Source: Burkholderiales bacterium (GTDB lineage Bacteria > Pseudomonadota > Gammaproteobacteria > Burkholderiales > SG8-39). Taken from it: 5,695 bases of DNA. Numbering within the stretch: the stretch's first letter is position 1; each line of letters starts with the position of its first letter. A program made the translations under genes and the position numbers. Where the stretch lies: contig DAIDTN010000158.1 of the NCBI GenBank assembly GCA_027457185.1, forward strand, positions 1 to 5,695, written 5' to 3'. The notes beneath the pieces were generated by a model. That model was not told where the DNA came from. It saw only the letters and a list, made by a program, of their open reading frames with translations, and searched no databases. This document shows, in pieces, positions 5,114-5,695 of the stretch.

Positions 5114-5524
5114 ATGAACACCAACGTACAAAACACCGCGGCCCTGGTCGGCCGCATCCTGCTGGCGCTGATTTTCATTATCTCGGGCTACGGAAAAATC
5201 ACCGGCTACGCCGGCACCGCCGGCTACATGGCAAGCAAGGGGCTGCCCATGGTCGCGGTGTTGCTGCCGCTCACCATCCTGGTCGAACTGGGCGGCGGTT
5301 TGCTCATCGCCTTGGGCTGGAACGCGCGCTGGGCCGCCGCGGTGATATTCCTGTTCATCATTCCCGTCACGCTGGTATTCCACAATCCCGCCGGCCTCGC
5401 GCCGGCCGAAGCGCAACAGCAAATGATCAATCTGCTCAAGAACGTGTCGATCATGGGCGGGATGCTGGGACTGTTTGCATTCGGCCCCGGCGGGTTCAGT
5501 CTAGATGCAAAGAAAAGCGCATAA
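5114..5524 (+). CDS. DoxX family membrane protein
   Basis: A 136-residue inner-membrane protein of the DoxX family with four predicted transmembrane helices at about 9-26, 45-67, 72-89 and 106-123. GRILLALIFIISGYGKITGY in the first helix, and NPAGLAPAEAQQQMINLLKN before the fourth, are family features. DoxX proteins are linked to thiosulfate:quinone oxidoreductase in some archaea, but most bacterial members, including E. coli YqjF, have no settled activity. Sitting between a pirin and a quinone reductase suggests a membrane partner in quinone or redox chemistry; this is inference. AAAGGA at 5100-5105 serves as the ribosome-binding site. It lies 26 bp after pirin and 21 bp before the next gene, so co-transcription is likely. 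Confidence 0.92.
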   Translation: MNTNVQNTAALVGRILLALIFIISGYGKITGYAGTAGYMASKGLPMVAVLLPLTILVELGGGLLIALGWNARWAAAVIFLFIIPVTLVFHNPAGLAPAEAQQQMINLLKNVSIMGGMLGLFAFGPGGFSLDAKKSA

Positions 5525-5545
5525 CCGCGCACAACCAGGAGAACC

Positions 5546-5695
5546 ATGATGACAAGCAAAATCTTGATCGCGTTTTATTCCCGTGGCGGCGTGACCGAAG
5601 CGCTGGCCAAGGCTGTCGCCGAAGGTGCAAAAGCCGAAGGCGCCGAAGTGCGCCTGCGCCGCGCGCGCGAATTCGTCGGTGAAGAAGTGATGAAA
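5546..5695 (+). CDS. Flavodoxin-like NAD(P)H:quinone oxidoreductase, WrbA-type, 5' part only
   Basis: The first 50 codons are present and the reading frame is open to the window end. The start, MMTSKILIAFYSRGGVTEALA, is the first beta strand followed by an FMN phosphate-binding loop (YSRGGVTEA), as in flavodoxin-fold quinone reductases. AKAVAEGAKAEGAEVRLRRA then matches the first helix and second strand of the WrbA family, which reduces quinones by two electrons using NAD(P)H and FMN. Two ATGs are adjacent: AGGAG at 5537-5541 is 4 bp from the ATG at 5546 and 7 bp from that at 5549, so the second may be the main start. It is the third gene of the pirin operon. The family is well supported; whether it is WrbA itself cannot be judged from one quarter of the protein. 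Confidence 0.8.
   Translation, partial: MMTSKILIAFYSRGGVTEALAKAVAEGAKAEGAEVRLRRAREFVGEEVMK

Overview
The window is a GC-rich stretch of about 5.7 kb with seven complete protein genes, one partial gene at each end, no RNA genes and no recognisable insertion sequence. Protein style (GluQ-RS, a proteobacterial-type thioredoxin, a DUF1499 protein, a YhaJ-like LysR regulator beside a pirin) suggests a high-GC proteobacterium, most likely betaproteobacterial. That placement is an inference from family resemblance. The odd length, partial genes at both ends and a fold-back at the left edge suggest a metagenomic or draft contig.

Layout. (1) 1-219 is a perfect 82-bp inverted repeat around a 55-bp spacer. 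It duplicates part of gluQ back to front and looks like a contig-end artefact. (2) 81-752, minus strand: gluQ, missing its C-terminus. (3) 753-872: intergenic, with a probable promoter and a palindromic operator. (4) 873-1537: an AbrB/MazE-type antitoxin and PIN-domain toxin pair with overlapping stop and start codons, ending in a hairpin across the toxin stop codon. (5) 1586-2422: a membrane-anchored alpha/beta hydrolase with a GTG start. (6) 2481-3346: a thioredoxin-fold protein with a WCAPC active site, behind a textbook extended -10 promoter, then a DUF1499 membrane-anchored protein with a probable TTG start. (7) 3356-4261, minus strand: a LysR-type regulator, convergent with DUF1499 and divergent from the last block. 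(8) 4389-5695: pirin, DoxX and a partial WrbA/flavodoxin-like quinone reductase, closely spaced on one strand as an apparent operon.

The most coherent functional unit is the right end. A LysR regulator faces a pirin-DoxX-quinone reductase operon across a strikingly AT-rich 127-bp gap. The gap holds two palindromes of the same form, TTC-N9-GAA. One is centred about 65 bp upstream of the predicted transcription start, where LysR proteins classically bind. The gene content resembles the E. coli YhaJ regulon (yhaK pirin, yqjF DoxX), so a response to quinones or aromatic/electrophilic stress is the best working hypothesis. The other clear module is the toxin-antitoxin pair with its likely autoregulatory operator. 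I see no clearly undescribed system. The items most worth a second look are the paired LysR boxes, the toxin-antitoxin operator and 3' hairpin, the WCAPC thioredoxin, and the left-edge fold-back.
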